The notes beneath the pieces are model-generated. The model had not been told where the DNA came from, searched no databases, and saw nothing but the letters and a program-made list of their open reading frames with translations. A DNA stretch of 64,000 bases, taken from Typha latifolia (taxonomy: Eukaryota; Streptophyta; Magnoliopsida; Poales; Typhaceae). The translations under genes and the position numbers were made by a program. Shown in pieces: positions 13,240 to 24,928 of the stretch. The first letter of the stretch is position 1. Every line of letters starts with the position of its first letter. Where the stretch lies: positions 12,721,096 to 12,785,095 of the forward strand of contig CM034100.1 in assembly GCA_019914945.1 (NCBI GenBank). The letters run 5' to 3'.

Positions 13240-15450
13240 TATTTATAAATTGAGCTATATGATTTAATAAATACATGAACCCCTCGTGTGGGTAGAACCA
13301 ACGTGAAATGTTTTAATATAATATACAAACGAAAAATCCATATTTTTATAAATAAAATCGATAAAGAAGCCCATACCACCAAAGCCACAATAAGCCCAAA
13401 ATACATATCCATAAAAATATAAGTCAAAACCACGTAGGAGCTACAAGCCATCTAGCTTAATTTATATGAATAGAATAAAAATAAGAATTAGAAGACTAAA
13501 AGCCAGTCTTCGCCAGATCCTTCACGGGCTTAGGGCCATCTACTAATTTGAAAATAATTTCACCAGACGATGGTGAGCATAAAGCCCAGCAAGTATCCAC
13601 TACTATAGTTTAAAAGTGGTGCAATATAAAATCCAACAATATGTAAATATGAATATGCGCATCATGATCAAATAGAATACATTAGTACCACATATTCGCC
13701 ATGCTCATCAAATGTGCACATGTATTAGTAATCGATAACCTACCATGCATGCCAAACTCGAGCTCGCATTGAGCTCCGCCTAGAGGCCATGTCAATACTA
13801 CACTACATAACATGCATCCTCTCATACTATCAAGTCTGTAACTTAGGTTTTAGTAGAGCTATGCCCTCAAGCCACAATATCATCTCACAACTGACCACAT
13901 GCATACCCCCAAGGGAGGGTAGATCCTAGCGGTAGAATCTGAGCCCATCACCCGGTAAACAATATGACTAATTGTTCGCCACCGTAGACTAAAGATCTCA
14001 GTCGTAAGCCCATAATATAGGTCAATATTGCATACCGATACTACCATCCGAGCCCTCTGCTCCACATCATCGTACCAGTGTGCTGAAATCATGAGCCATC
14101 GCTCATAGATGCCCTCATCCTACATCATCCGGTACTGCTAGATCTACATCATCCTACCATTCTCTCTAAAGGGTATTTAAGATATAATAGTATCTTAAAT
14201 ACTCTCATAGTCGATAGTAAATTATTTATCACCCGACGAAACAACTACCTGATTGTCTGTGATCAACAAACTAAGACCTCAGGCATGGGCCATAATATGT
14301 GTATAAGTATAATAGTATCCCTCGCCCCTAACTCTGGCTGGGGAGGTATCGGGTGTTATCGAGATGCAGTGGTCACCCCCTTTATGGTTGTGCACATGTG
14401 CAAGTGACATAATATTATACAACACAAGCATAATGTAATGCACGTCATTATCATATTTCGCGTGCTAACACATATGTTCATGCCTAATAAATATGAGTAG
14501 AAATTATGAAATGCGAAATCTTATCGAACAACAATATAAAATTATCATACATGACGTGCAATAATAATGGTAAGAAAAATGTATGCACATGCATGTTATG
14601 AATGTGATGATGTCATAAAGTAAGTTATTTTATTCTCTACACTATTGCTAGATTATAGGCGTTTCACTTTCCCGAATTGTTTTTTTAATACTAGCTGCAA
14701 CTACGCCGTGGTATTATCCTCGTATGATACGGAGTCCATCTCAATAAGGAAAGTAAATAAAAAATATAAGCACAATATTCATATAACTAATTAACTAAAT
14801 AATCTTACAGACGTTTATTACAAGCTTGGGTAGGTCCATCTCACAATTTCCTATCTTTATTAATCAGGTAGAGTTGGCATAGCTATACCAAGGCCTGACG
14901 TGTTATTAAACATAAAATAAAATATTCTACTCAAATTATCGCCCAAATCGCTATTATCAAATTTAGAGAAGATTGTAGAGACAACATTTAATTTATAAGC
15001 TTCGTTAAATAATGCAACTTGCTTAATATTATTTTTCTACAGTGATCTGTATTAATTCTCCGATATGAGCAATTAATATAAATACACATAGACCATCAAC
15101 TCATTTGATAAAATTGAATTAATCAACAATTATAATAAGCAAATGTTAATATCCAATCAGAGCTAGTTCCTATTATGTGTTATTCGTAACGGCACTCTCA
15201 AACCATAGTCTAATTCATTAAAATTAATTTATTAAATAATTAATGTAGCGAACACTCTATTAGCTAAAGAAGATACATGATTAATTAAGGCTCACGATTA
15301 CCAGCACTAAAAATAATTAAAAATGATTTAAGTAGTTTAAAGGGATAATCAGAGGGTAATTACTCAGGTTGGGCTATACCTAACCCGACCCGGCACTTAG
15401 GCTGGCTACACCTAGCCCGAGCTACAAACACCCCCTTTCCTTCCTCACCG
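13240..15450 (-). mobile_element. Long non-coding repeat, probable LTR-derived, inverted relative to 25.5-27.9 kb
   Basis: Read on the - strand, this stretch matches + strand sequence at about 25.5-27.9 kb over most of its length. Shared landmarks include the TGCTCACC-x-TGGTGAAATTATTTT stretch (13556-13575 versus 27579-27606), AAAATACATATCCATAA (13399-13415 versus the complement of 27742-27760), and a GGACCTACCCAAGC-type segment (14821-14836 versus 26416-26440). No polyprotein ORF is visible. The length, lack of coding capacity and repetition fit a long LTR or LTR remnant of a plant retrotransposon, but TG/CA ends, primer binding site and polypurine tract were not resolved. Confidence 0.6.
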
Positions 15451-16428
15451 ACACTCAGGCTGGCTACATGCTCCCCTCGACAAGCAAAAGCCTGCTGAGG
15501 GGAAGCCTAGCTACACGAGGCGACCGACGGCGAGAATCCACCTCTCCTCAATCAATAATAGAAAATTAAGTTCCTAAAGAGAATTAGAAAACTCTTTTAA
15601 GTTAAACTTGAATTGCCTTGCATTCTCTCTTGGATGGATGCCTTTCCCTATGTCTTTAGTTCACTTAAATATAGATGAGGAACATCTCTATTTTGTACTA
15701 GGAAAATCCCATGAGAAGTTTCTATTTTCTTATTAGACTGATAGGTACGCACCAGACTTACTAGGAGGGTAACCAATTTTGAATTATAGATAGACTCACT
15801 GCAAATTTTGTGCCCGAGTATGTACCACACTATATTGACTTGATTTTAGTTTTCTTCTTCACATGAGCATTCTTTCATAAATCATATATCTTGATTTAAC
15901 ATTAAGACTAGATTGTACACTATATTATAGATTGTTTTGCACCCACCAACTTGTCATTACATAAATTTGCAGTTATAGCTTGCATGCATTAATTTTTGTG
16001 AGGAGATCAAAGCTGCCTTTTGGAGCTTGCCCAAAGCAAGGCTCTGGGCTTGGATAGTTTGCAAGTCAAGTTGGACAAGTAATATTGGAATATGATGAGT
16101 AGGAGCTTGTGTGATATTGTTGCTTATTTTTTCTTGTAGGGTGCCATGCTTATGTTCTTGTAGGGTGCCATGCATATATTGTGTAAAGAAAATTCCACTC
16201 ATGTCAAAGACTACTGAGTTATTTCCCTATGTAATGTTGCCTATAAGATAACAACCAAAGTTCTGGTTGGCAGGTTGAAACCACGACTTCTTAATTTTGT
16301 CGGGACAGAGGAGATGTCATTCGTGGTGGGTAGGAATAACCAAGATAATTTTCTTGTTGCCTAAGATGTTGCACACTCTCTAATCAATGATAGGTAGACC
16401 CTCAATGATAATGGCATAGATGGACATG
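15451..16428. other. Spacer with no recognised gene
   Basis: AT-rich DNA between the inverted long repeat and the AGGGGTGAAAATGGGTCGG repeat. It includes a short tandem of TTCTTGTAGGGTGCCATGC (16132-16173). Nothing else is supported. Confidence 0.45.
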
Positions 16429-16680
16429 TAGGGGTGAAAATGGGTCGGATTAAGTCTGACCCGACTCGCTATCCGATCAGGATCGGATCGGATAAGGATA
16501 GGAAAATTCTATCCGATCCAGATTCAGATACGGATACGGATAGCCATTTACAAAAATGTCTGAATCCGGATCCGGATACGGATAGCCTTTTACAAAAAAA
16601 TTCGAATCCAGATACGGATACGGGTATAGTTAATTTTATCGGATACAGATTCGGATAACGAATATCTATTTACCCACTTG
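16429..16680 (+). repeat. GGATCGGAT/GGATACGGAT-rich dispersed repeat end
   Basis: It starts AGGGGTGAAAATGGGTCGGAT and continues with iterated GGAT-C/A-CGGAT motifs. The same terminus, reverse-oriented, occurs at about 29300-29517 and 63000-63232. The TAGGGGTG(A)AAA terminus resembles ends of plant hAT-type DNA transposons. That assignment is inference, because no transposase or matching target-site duplication was identified. Confidence 0.55.
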
Positions 16681-16737
16681 ATAAATACCCAACTAAACCC
16701 TACCCTCTATCTCTCATCTACTCACCATCTCCCCTAA

Positions 16738-17215
16738 ATCTCCTCGATCCACATCTCCATCACCGCCCATCGCCTCCATCTAAAATCCATCATCGCCATC
16801 ACCGCCCATCGCCTCCATCTAAAATCCATCATCGCCATCACCGCCCTCCCTCCTCCGGCCCTCCCTCGTCAAGCTCGGCTCTCCTCCATCGGCCTTATTC
16901 CACGGGTCCTCCATCCACATCGCCATCACTGCCCTCACTACCTGCCGCCTCCATCTAAAATCCATCATCGCCATCACCGCCCTCCCTCCTCTGGCCCTCC
17001 CTCGTTGAGCTCGGCTCTCCTCCACCAGCCTCACTCCACGGGTCCTCGATCCACATCGCCATCACCACCCTCACCGCCCGCCGCCTCTATCTAAAATCCA
17101 TCATCGCCATCATCACCCTCCCTCCTTCGGCCCTCCCTCGTCGAGCTCAGCCCTCCTCCACCGGCCCTCCCTCCATAGGTCCTCCCTCCTCCACCAGCCC
17201 TCCCTCCACTCCACT
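16738..17215. repeat. GC-rich minisatellite, about 136-bp period
   Basis: Pyrimidine-strand tandem repeat. The sub-motif GAGCTCGGCTCTCCTCCA recurs near 16872, 17008 and 17143, giving a 135-136 bp period. The inner motif CCATCTAAAATCCATCATCG appears four times, including an extra 41-bp partial duplication at 16776-16817. It is far richer in GC than its flanks. It encodes only Arg/Met-rich shadow ORFs on the - strand. Confidence 0.8.
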
Positions 17216-17670
17216 AGTCAGGTACTATCATTCATATCCATTTAAATTATGGATTTGAATACCTAATAGCCAAATTATGTGATTTTTTTTAATTTGAGAT
17301 ATAATAAGTTAATAACTTAATGTTTTTCATTCAGGGTTCTGTAATAAACAGCACATGCAGTAATAATTTGATGGAGGGATGCATGAATTCTCTTGCTATG
17401 CCTCCTCTCAGATCTGGACGATCGGGAAAACTTCGGGTTAGTATGATATAGTAAAGATACTTCTAATTCACAATCATTGGTTTATACACATTTTGTTTGT
17501 TTAAGGTCTATAATTTCTTTTGTTTTCTTTTTGCACCATTACTATCTTTTTGCCGATGAATAAATTCTCAAATACTGTAAGTTTTGTTCAAATTGTATTT
17601 GAATGATTTTAGACTTGACGCACTTGTAGTTTGCTTTCTGCTAGTTTCTAATTTCTATATTTTTTTGAGA

Positions 17671-17870
17671 GAAATTTGTATATAACACTCTGCCTTTTAG
17701 CTAAATTTGTATTTACACCCTACGTTTTCACTATTTGCAGATCGAGCCCTATGATTCAATTAATATTTGCAAAAAACATCATGGATTAGATTTTAACTAA
17801 CACTGTTTGGGTAGATGAGAATATTCCGTCAAATTTATAATTAGTTTTCTTAAATGATGAAAATACCCTT
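17671..17870 (+). repeat. Left terminal inverted repeat of the MULE
   Basis: Inverted partner of about 22630-22790. Shared words are GAAATTTGTATATAACA, CTTTTAGCTAAATTTG and ATGATTCAATTAATATTT, in the same order, with a 16-30 bp length difference between the second and third. The inner border is approximate. Confidence 0.75.
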
Positions 17871-18227
17871 ATACTTCTTCTTCTTCCTCCATATTTCTAC
17901 TTCTTCTCTCTTCCTCTTTTTTAGGGCAGAACCCTATAGCTTCTTCCCATCAAGAAAAGGTAGGATTTTCTCTTCTAACAACTCTCTCTTCTCCTCCTCT
18001 ATCTTGGGTTTGATATTTTTTTAGATTTCGCTTTAGATTTGGAAAATGGCATAGCTTCGATTTTTGAAAATGGCACAGCTTGGGTTTTAGTTTTTACAAC
18101 AATTTCACTGATCAAATCCTAAACCTACATCCTATTCGAAATGTTAAAGTATGGATTTCAGAAATGGCATAGCTATTAGATAATTAATGAGCTCAATTTA
18201 CTTTTTATGTAGCTCCCAAGAGGATTA

Positions 18228-18620
18228 ATGTCATCATCAATGAGCTCAAATTTGAGTTGCAATGATGTGGGCGAAAATTTTAGTTTCCCTTGTGGTAGGG
18301 GTGTTTGCAAAATTCGAGTTTCTAATACGAAGAACAAAAATAGAAGATTTTACTCTTGCCCTGGACATAAGATATGATTTGCAATTTAATTGATATTCTA
18401 CTGATGTTTGATTGAAGTATTAACAGTCTCAATGCAGGATGATCGTTGCGATTATTTCGCATGGTGCGACGATGTCAATTTTCGCCCGATAGATCTGAAA
18501 TACCAGCTAACTAGAATTGAGTTGAAGATGGATATGCTAGAGAAGAAGATGGGATGGCTCTTTATGTGCATTTGCCTTGGTGTAATAGTATTAAGTGTAT
18601 ATGTGGCAATCTTAGTGTAA
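18228..18620 (+). CDS. GRF-type zinc-finger protein with C-terminal membrane segment, MULE-borne
   Basis: Two exons, 18228-18366 and 18427-18620, join in frame to 110 residues. Residues 11-66 read C...PCGRG, then S-x-T-x(2)-K-N-R-R-FYSCPG, then CDYFAWCDD. The order is that of the GRF zinc finger (CGR, a Cys after FY, then CxYFxW), with nine residues between the last two ligand Cys (44 and 54). A charged helix (about 67-90) precedes a hydrophobic C-terminal segment (about 92-110), typical of small plant GRF proteins. The inferred intron begins AT (ATAAGA at 18367) instead of GT and ends CAG. Without splicing, TGA ends the first ORF after HKI. Either this is a non-canonical AT-AG intron or a G-to-A mutation has destroyed the donor. 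It lies inside the MULE, convergent with the transposase. A role in transposition is plausible but unproven. Confidence 0.6.
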
Positions 18621-18906
18621 ATAATTGATGAGTAATGTATCAATGACAATCTTAGTGAAATCAACTGATGATTGTGTTATGTATCAATTTGAAAATTTTT
18701 GTGTTTTGAATAAAATTTGTAAATTGATAGCAGTTGTTGCTATTGTAAAACTAACTATTGATAGTAGTTGTTGTTGTTGTAGTTGATAGTAGTTTTGTGC
18801 AAAAACCTGAACTAAACAACTACTATCAAAACTAAACTAAACATACAAAACTAAACTGAACTTTACAATAACTAAACTGAACTTTATAATAACTAAACTG
18901 AACTTT

Positions 18907-19090
18907 ATAAATCTACTCGATATATTCTTTGGATACATGATCTTACTGCTGAAAGTTATGACTTTACAATGACATTATTTTCATATGAGACCTCTAGTGG
19001 CTATAAACTTACTTGGTATATTCTTTGGATACATGATCTTAGTGCTGAAAGTTATGACTTTGCAATGACAATGTTCATATGAGACCTCCA
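18907..19090. repeat. Two-copy tandem repeat, about 97-bp period, inside the MULE
   Basis: ATATTCTTTGGATACATGAT and GCTGAAAGTTATGACTTT occur at about 18920-18965 and again at about 19017-19062. Both copies are followed by TTCATATGAGACCTC. It lies just beyond the 3' end of the transposase frame. Confidence 0.8.
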
Positions 19091-19164
19091 ATTTACTAGC
19101 CAAATTACACAGCCTGATAGTAAACTTTCTTTGTGATGAATTAGTTGGGTATCTCATTAGCCAG

Positions 19165-21668
19165 TCAATTACTTGACACAAGAAGTAGAATGGATGAAGT
19201 TTCCCTTGTACCTCTCCTTCTACTCTGTCTAATATTAATATTTGTAAAATTTTCAGCTACTTGCCCTTGCCCTTGCCCTTGCCCTTACCCTTGCCCTTGT
19301 CCTATTGACTCTTTACAACTTCGCTTGTTGTGGCCTTTCCCACCACAACGTCCACAACTTTTGACTGGCTTCATCACCCCATTTGGCATCCGCTCCTCAT
19401 TAACACCTCTTGTCCTCTTTTTTCTTGGTCTTCCCCTAGGTCGACCTCTCTTAGGAGCATTGACAATTAAATCATTTGTGGGTCTTTTCCAATACTTTTT
19501 ATCTGGCAATGCTGCTATTTTTCCTTTATAAGTTAGCATATATCTTTCAACAGTGAAATAATCATTGACATAATCAACCACTTTTCGACGAAAAGATAGA
19601 ATAACTGCAGCAGCATGAATACAACGAAACCCACATTTCTACAAGAGCATGTTTGTTCATCCAATTTAACAGTGCATCTCTCATTTGCCCCTTACACTTC
19701 TGCTTCCTCATTTCCAGATCGAAAGATGCTACCAACACCACTAGCCTCTTTACTCACCCATTGAACATATTTAGCTAATACTGGTGTTAGTTTGTCATGC
19801 CACATCTCAGCATGCCTTCTGCGGTGGTCCATCTTAACCATTAGTTTCTTTCTGATGCTGTCTATAAGATCAATATATGACTTTGCTCGATCCTCTAAAA
19901 TAAACTTATTAAATGACTCTGCACCGCAGTTAGTATAGTAGTGGACTTTGGCACCCTCTTGATACTCTCTCCTTATCCAAGTCTACGATAAAATGAAGAA
20001 GTTAGATACATCATAATAGTGAGTGAAGTAAACTTCTAAAAAGGTTAATACATCATAATAGTAATAAAACAATATCAATACATCACTAAACTTTGGCTTC
20101 ACATGCAGTATACCTTCATTTTGAGCTTTCACCCAATCTCTAGTTGGTTGGGATAAATCTTCTAGTAATTTCATGCAATCCTCCCAAACTGGAGAGACAT
20201 AGGCTTTAGCAGCCTCACACATAGGCTTATTGTATACCTTACCAGTGAACTTTCACCTAAAGTTCTCATAAAAATGTTTAAAGCACACTCTATGCTCCAC
20301 TCCTGGAAACACCCCATTGACATCAACATCTAATCTTTTTTGACGATCCGACATGAATGTGAGATTCTCTATATTTCCAATACCTTCTTTTAAGCATTCC
20401 AAAAACCACCTCCATGTATACCCACTTTCAATATTTACTATTGCAAATGCCACTAGAAATATCCCATAGTTTGCATCCCATGCTGTTGCAGCCAATAAAT
20501 CACCAAAATACTTTCCCTTTAAGTGGCAACCATCAAGTCCAAGATATGGCCTGCAACCTGCCTTAAACCCATCTGAACATGCCTTGAAACATACAAAAAA
20601 TTTGACAAATGATCCGTCTAAATTATCAACATGAAGTTTGATTATACTGCCCGAGTTTCTTTCATTTAACTCTTTTTGTAGTGCAGGAAAAAACTGAAAT
20701 GATTTTTCTATATTTTCATATATTTTCTCCAAAGCCATCTCTCTTCCCCTCCATACTTTCCAATACCCGAGCTCAACTTGATATGCATCATTTAAACGAG
20801 CCTTGATAACTTTAGTAGAAATGTCTGGCTCAACCCTAATCCAATCAATTATCTTGTTGCATATCCAACTAGCTTTGGCCATCTTATTTCCACAAATATT
20901 GACAGCCTCACATGTATGCTCCCCTTTCACTGTTTTTACCTGAATTAGTGTGCCACCATATACAATTGAAGCATGCAATCTCCAAGAACACTCTTCTTTG
21001 GCACATTTAACAATTACCCTATGCTTCTCATTATGAAGATAGATCATTTGAAAATGGTGTTTGATTGCATAGTCTCTAAGGGCATCCCTAAACATGTAAA
21101 CATTGTCAAACATGCTCCCTGCAGCAAGTGATGAATCCTCCGCCTCTCGCTCATATGTGTGGATTCTAAATTATTCAACATCATCCTCAGAAGATAAAAT
21201 ATTATTAACTTCTTCCTCGTTTATGGCAGCATCTTCATCACTATCACTACTAGTAGAGAATTCTGAAGCACTTGTGGGAAATTCAACATCATCTCCCAAA
21301 ATACCTACAATATCTGTTTCTCCAACATTATCTTCAACATTATCTCCAGCATCATCTCCAACATTATCCAGAGATATATTTGGATTGTTTGCCACTGACT
21401 TTGAAGGTCCTTCTCCTAAGGCTTTTGATGAATTTATGCCACGGATCTCAGTACCAACTACAAACATATCAATATGATCTTCAGATTTACATAAATCAAT
21501 CATTCTAAGAACATCATGATCTGAAAATACCGTATTATATGCTTCCCTTGGACCCGGTCTCCTATAACATATACGTAAGGCAACTTGCCTATCCATCTTT
21601 GTTTGATCAAAAATATAATCCAACAGATCTATGAAATTTATGTAGTCTCATTCTACAGTGAATGTCAT
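19165..21668 (-). pseudogene. MuDR-family (MULE) transposase, multiply interrupted
   Basis: Conceptual frame runs from about 21668 down to 19165. Blocks in order are an acidic N-terminal region (21171-21623); the MuDR DNA-binding-like zinc region (CAKEECSWRLHASI, then GEHTC); the DDE catalytic core with LDGCHLKGKYFGDLLAATAWD (first Asp block, as two pieces LDGCHLKGKYFG and DLLAATAWD) and MSDRQKR; the C-terminal SWIM-like CxC...CIHA (about 19600-19660); an AT-hook-like RGRPRGRPRKK; a CCHC zinc knuckle CGRCGGKGHNKRSC (19285-19581); and a Gly-Gln tail. Five lesions are seen: in-frame TGA at 21648-21650, TAA at 21171-21173, TGA at 20253-20255, TAA at 19692-19694, and a one-base loss near 19633-19642 in the SWIM region that shifts CSCR out of frame with CIHAAAV. 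An intron at roughly 19975-20100 is likely. The enzyme would cut and join element ends; this copy cannot make it. Confidence 0.88.
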
Positions 21669-21837
21669 TTGTCTCCCATTAACATATTTAGATTGTAAAG
21701 TACTTCGATTTGTCTTTCATGATCCACTATAGTGGAGCCGTATTGTCAAAACATAATCTTCCATCTGAAATGAAACCCATGACCAAGAATAAACAAACTG
21801 TTTAATAGTAAGAGAATAATTTATTGTGTTGTGTTGG

Positions 21838-22090
21838 GACCACACATGAAATATAATTAACAAACTATACTTTATAGGGACCACAGAGAAATATTTAACA
21901 GAAACAAATATTTAATTGCTCTATGGAGATCATACAAGAAATATAATTAACAAACTTCTATAGAGGGACCACATATGAAATACAATTAACAAACTATTTA
22001 CTGTATATAGACTACGGAGATAACAGAAACAAATATTTAATTACTCTATGGGGATCATACAAGAAATACAATTAATAAAAGGATCATATA
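21838..22090. repeat. Sub-terminal tandem repeat of the MULE, about 120-bp period
   Basis: ACAGAAACAAATATTTAATT, then CTCTATGG-A/G-GATCATACAAGAAATA, occurs at about 21898-21950 and again at about 22025-22075, with AATTAACAAACTAT words between. It sits upstream of the transposase, where MULEs often carry repeated transposase-binding or promoter sequence; function here is inference. Confidence 0.7.
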
Positions 22091-22504
22091 AGACCAAATG
22101 CTCTACAACTTGACAGCAGGAAACATGTCATCCTTAAATGTAGTATGTAGGGACCATATAAGAAACATGATAGTAGGAAAGATGCTTTATAACATTATTT
22201 TTCCCTATTTGCGCAGTATAAGACCAAATGATTTACAACATTACTTTTCCCAAATCTAATGGAAGATCTAGCGAGGAAGACAATAAACCCTCTCATTACT
22301 AACCTTCACCTCTGTGAAAAGATACGACTAGCTAGAGAGTTAGCTAGGAGAGAGAGCGTCACCAACTTTAGTGGAGAGTGGCCAACTAAGAAGATAGCGC
22401 AACCTACTACAAATGAGAAGAGCAGCCGGAGATCCACCATTAACAATGATCGCATTGAGGGTTTTCTGAAATCTGTGATAGATTTGGGTATTTGTTGGGT
22501 TAAG

Positions 22505-22590
22505 CTTGGTTATGTTAAGTTAGGTTAGGTTAGGTTAGGCTGGGTTAGGTTAAGCTGGGTTAGGTTAAGCTGGGTTAGGTTGGGTTGGGT
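22505..22590 (+). repeat. TTAGG/TTGGG-type short tandem repeat in the MULE
   Basis: Imperfect array of GGTTA/GGTTAA/GGCTGGGTTA units. It resembles degenerate telomere-like sequence but is not the plant TTTAGGG heptamer. It lies about 200 bp inside the right terminal inverted repeat. Confidence 0.75.
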
Positions 22591-22629
22591 TTGGGTTAAA
22601 TTGTGTATATGTTGGGTAACTTAGACGAG

Positions 22630-22790
22630 GGTATTTTGGTAATCATATTAGTGTAGTTAACTTAACCGTGGGGTTTGGTTAAGTTAAGCTAACAGAACTA
22701 ACAACAGGGTGTTTTCTGTAAATATTAATTGAATCATAAGGCTTAATGCAAATTTAGCTAAAAGTCATAATGTTATATACAAATTTCCCT
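22630..22790 (-). repeat. Right terminal inverted repeat of the MULE
   Basis: Its complement begins GAAATTTGTATATAACA and matches the left end at 17671 onward. Beyond it is a T-run (22791-22800). Confidence 0.75.
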
Positions 22791-24805
22791 TTTTTTTTTT
22801 TGAAGAGTAAGAATAGCTCACACTTTGGGCTACTGATTGGGCAGCCACTTTTGAGAGGTAGGCAAGCTGATGCATGTTTTGTGTGTGTGAGGGGTAGGGT
22901 CATAGTTTCCTCGGTTTCCGATTTCCCTGTACCTCTCGAACTAGCTTCCATTCATTTGATTTACTCTAGTAGTGTTGGCTTCAGTTTGTAAGTTATAGCT
23001 GATTTCTCAACTCCTTTGATAAAAAGAAACTTTGGATGACACTACTAGAAGAGGATATGGATATTAAGAAAAATCAAGAGTTCCTTTATCTTTTTCTTTC
23101 CTTTGTATGATAATTTTGCCATGTTGTGAGAAGAATAACTACCGTATATATAAGAATAATTTATTTCTTTATCCCGTGATATATGCTCTCTTTTAATAAT
23201 TATTTATGAATTGTAACTTAACATTATTTTATTCAAACTTAAGAAATTAATTTCTCTGTGGCCTACTATAATTTATAACTATTTGAGTTTTCATCCAAAA
23301 TTTATGGTGTAAATTAGTTAAAGGGGTACATGTTGTATAAGATTCTCTAAATTTGAATTCTAGCAGCATCAGTATTTAGTAGAACATCGTTAAATTTTTA
23401 CTTCTCCCAAAAAAAGAAAAGTAATTAAGTATTTTTATTACAACTTAATATATACAAGGATAAGTTCTTAAATTTTAAATACCTACAGATTAACTCTTCA
23501 GCGCACTTCCTAAAATTTATTTCTAAATGTGCATCCCGTTAGTAACTAAAGATTTAAACAACACGATTTCTATCTAAAAAAATAGATAAAAAATTATAAT
23601 TGACTGTCATATTTAAATTAAAGTTCAAATAATTGAAAAAAATATGTTAAATAATTACCTGATTAACCGATGTTGTCATTGTTGTTTTCCAGAAGAAATC
23701 ATCGTACTCGCTGTTGCTCCTTATATTGATGGAATAATGATTTAGCTCCCTTTCACTTTATAAAATAGGAATAATTTTTTTCAGAATAAGTCTATTTATT
23801 TTACTATAGCAACTAAACAATAACATAACTTCTTTTGGTATACTTATTCATCATTCTCTCTCCTTTTATTCGTGTAACTTTTAAAAATTAATTTAATAAT
23901 AATCTAAAATTATTATTTTCCCTTTAGATTAGACACCATCTAATTACTACTACTATTTTATATCCAATCAAAGGTATTTTCATTATTTATTTTAAATATC
24001 ATTAATTCTGAATATAAGTTTACTATTATTTATTACTTTAATATTTACTTTATGCATATCGGTGGAAGTTTGGCTCAAATTCAATTTTTCAGCATTTTTC
24101 AGTCTTATTGTGCTAGTGTGTTTGAATGGGCTCTAGGGGCATTCAAATGCAGTATCCTGAGAGTAAATATTTATAGGCATTCAAATGCAATATCCCAAGA
24201 GAAAATATTTATGTAGGCATTTGAACAAGGCTCTGGTGTTCAAACGCCATTCTGCGTTCCACATTTAAATTTCAGGGGCGCTCGAATGGGCCCCGCGAGT
24301 GTTTGAACACCCTGGAGGATTTCCCAACTTAAACCAGCTCTATAAATTCTGAAGGAGGTTTTTTAGGGCTTTAAAAATGCTTAAGGAAAGGAAAATCAAA
24401 AGAGCTAGCCACCATTGTATTGAGGAAATTAGAGTTAGGTAACTCTTTGTAATTGGATATTTGCATAGATTGATTCACCCATAGATGTAGGCACATCGCC
24501 GAAACATATAAATTTTGTCTCACTTTCTATATATTGTCTCTATTATTTCTATTCTTGATATAACTTGCATTAGGATGTCCAATATGTGATTAGAAGTTGT
24601 TTATTGCTATTCCATCACTATTAGCATCATATAAGAGTTTTTCCCAAATTGTTTGGCTTTGCCATTACTATTCCATTAGTAACATTTAGGGGTGAAGGTT
24701 TTGCTTTCGTTTCCCTCACCCATTGGGCATTTAGCACAACAATATCAAGTATAATTATTATTCCTTATATTAGTATACAATTAAATAATAGAATAATTTA
24801 TACTA
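22791..24805. other. Spacer between the MULE and the 123-bp repeat
   Basis: AT-rich and without a supported gene. About 24060-24420 contains iterated GGCATTCAAATGCA-/GTTTGAA-type words with a GGCCCCGCGAG patch, ending near CTCTATAAATTCTGAAGGAGG. A similar mixture of CGAACGCC words followed by CTCTATAAATATGTGGAGGAAG is found at 62040-62235, suggesting two diverged remnants of one repeat, possibly LTR promoters. Confidence 0.5.
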
Positions 24806-24928
24806 ATATTAGCTCTCTTCTTTTGATATTAAAAATTAGATTACTTCTAGAATTAGCCTTATTTCATAAGTGAACAGCGCCTTAATAACATTTTATTTCT
24901 GTACTTCTTTGAAGACAAAAGGAAAATC
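24806..24928 (+). repeat. 123-bp direct repeat, left copy
   Basis: Matches 27918-28040 without gaps and with eight differences, all transitions. The copies bracket a 2,989-base insert. It starts ATATTAGCTCTCTTCTT and ends AAAAGGAAAATC. Confidence 0.9.

Larger units (their letters stand above)
17671..22790 (-). mobile_element. Mutator-like DNA transposon (MULE) with long terminal inverted repeats, decayed
   Basis: The two ends are inverted copies. At the left, GAAATTTGTATATAACA begins at 17671, and CTTTTAGCTAAATTTG follows. The complement of 22748-22789 reads the same, and further in both contain TATGATTCAATTAATATTT (17749-17767 and the complement of about 22724-22742). Matching is patchy but extends about 150-200 bp inward, where both reach an AAAATACCC motif. 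Between the ends are a - strand MuDR-type transposase (broken), a convergent + strand GRF zinc-finger ORF, and sub-terminal tandem repeats. A 9-bp target duplication could not be fixed because both flanks are T-rich. Length about 5.1 kb. The lesions in the transposase imply an old, non-autonomous copy. Confidence 0.85.

Noticed and set aside
13240..15450. Retrotransposon polyprotein expected next to the LTR-like repeats
   Set aside because: No reverse transcriptase, integrase or protease motifs were seen in any frame in or between the repeats.
16819..17034. 71-codon - strand ORF
   Set aside because: Produced by the 136-bp minisatellite.
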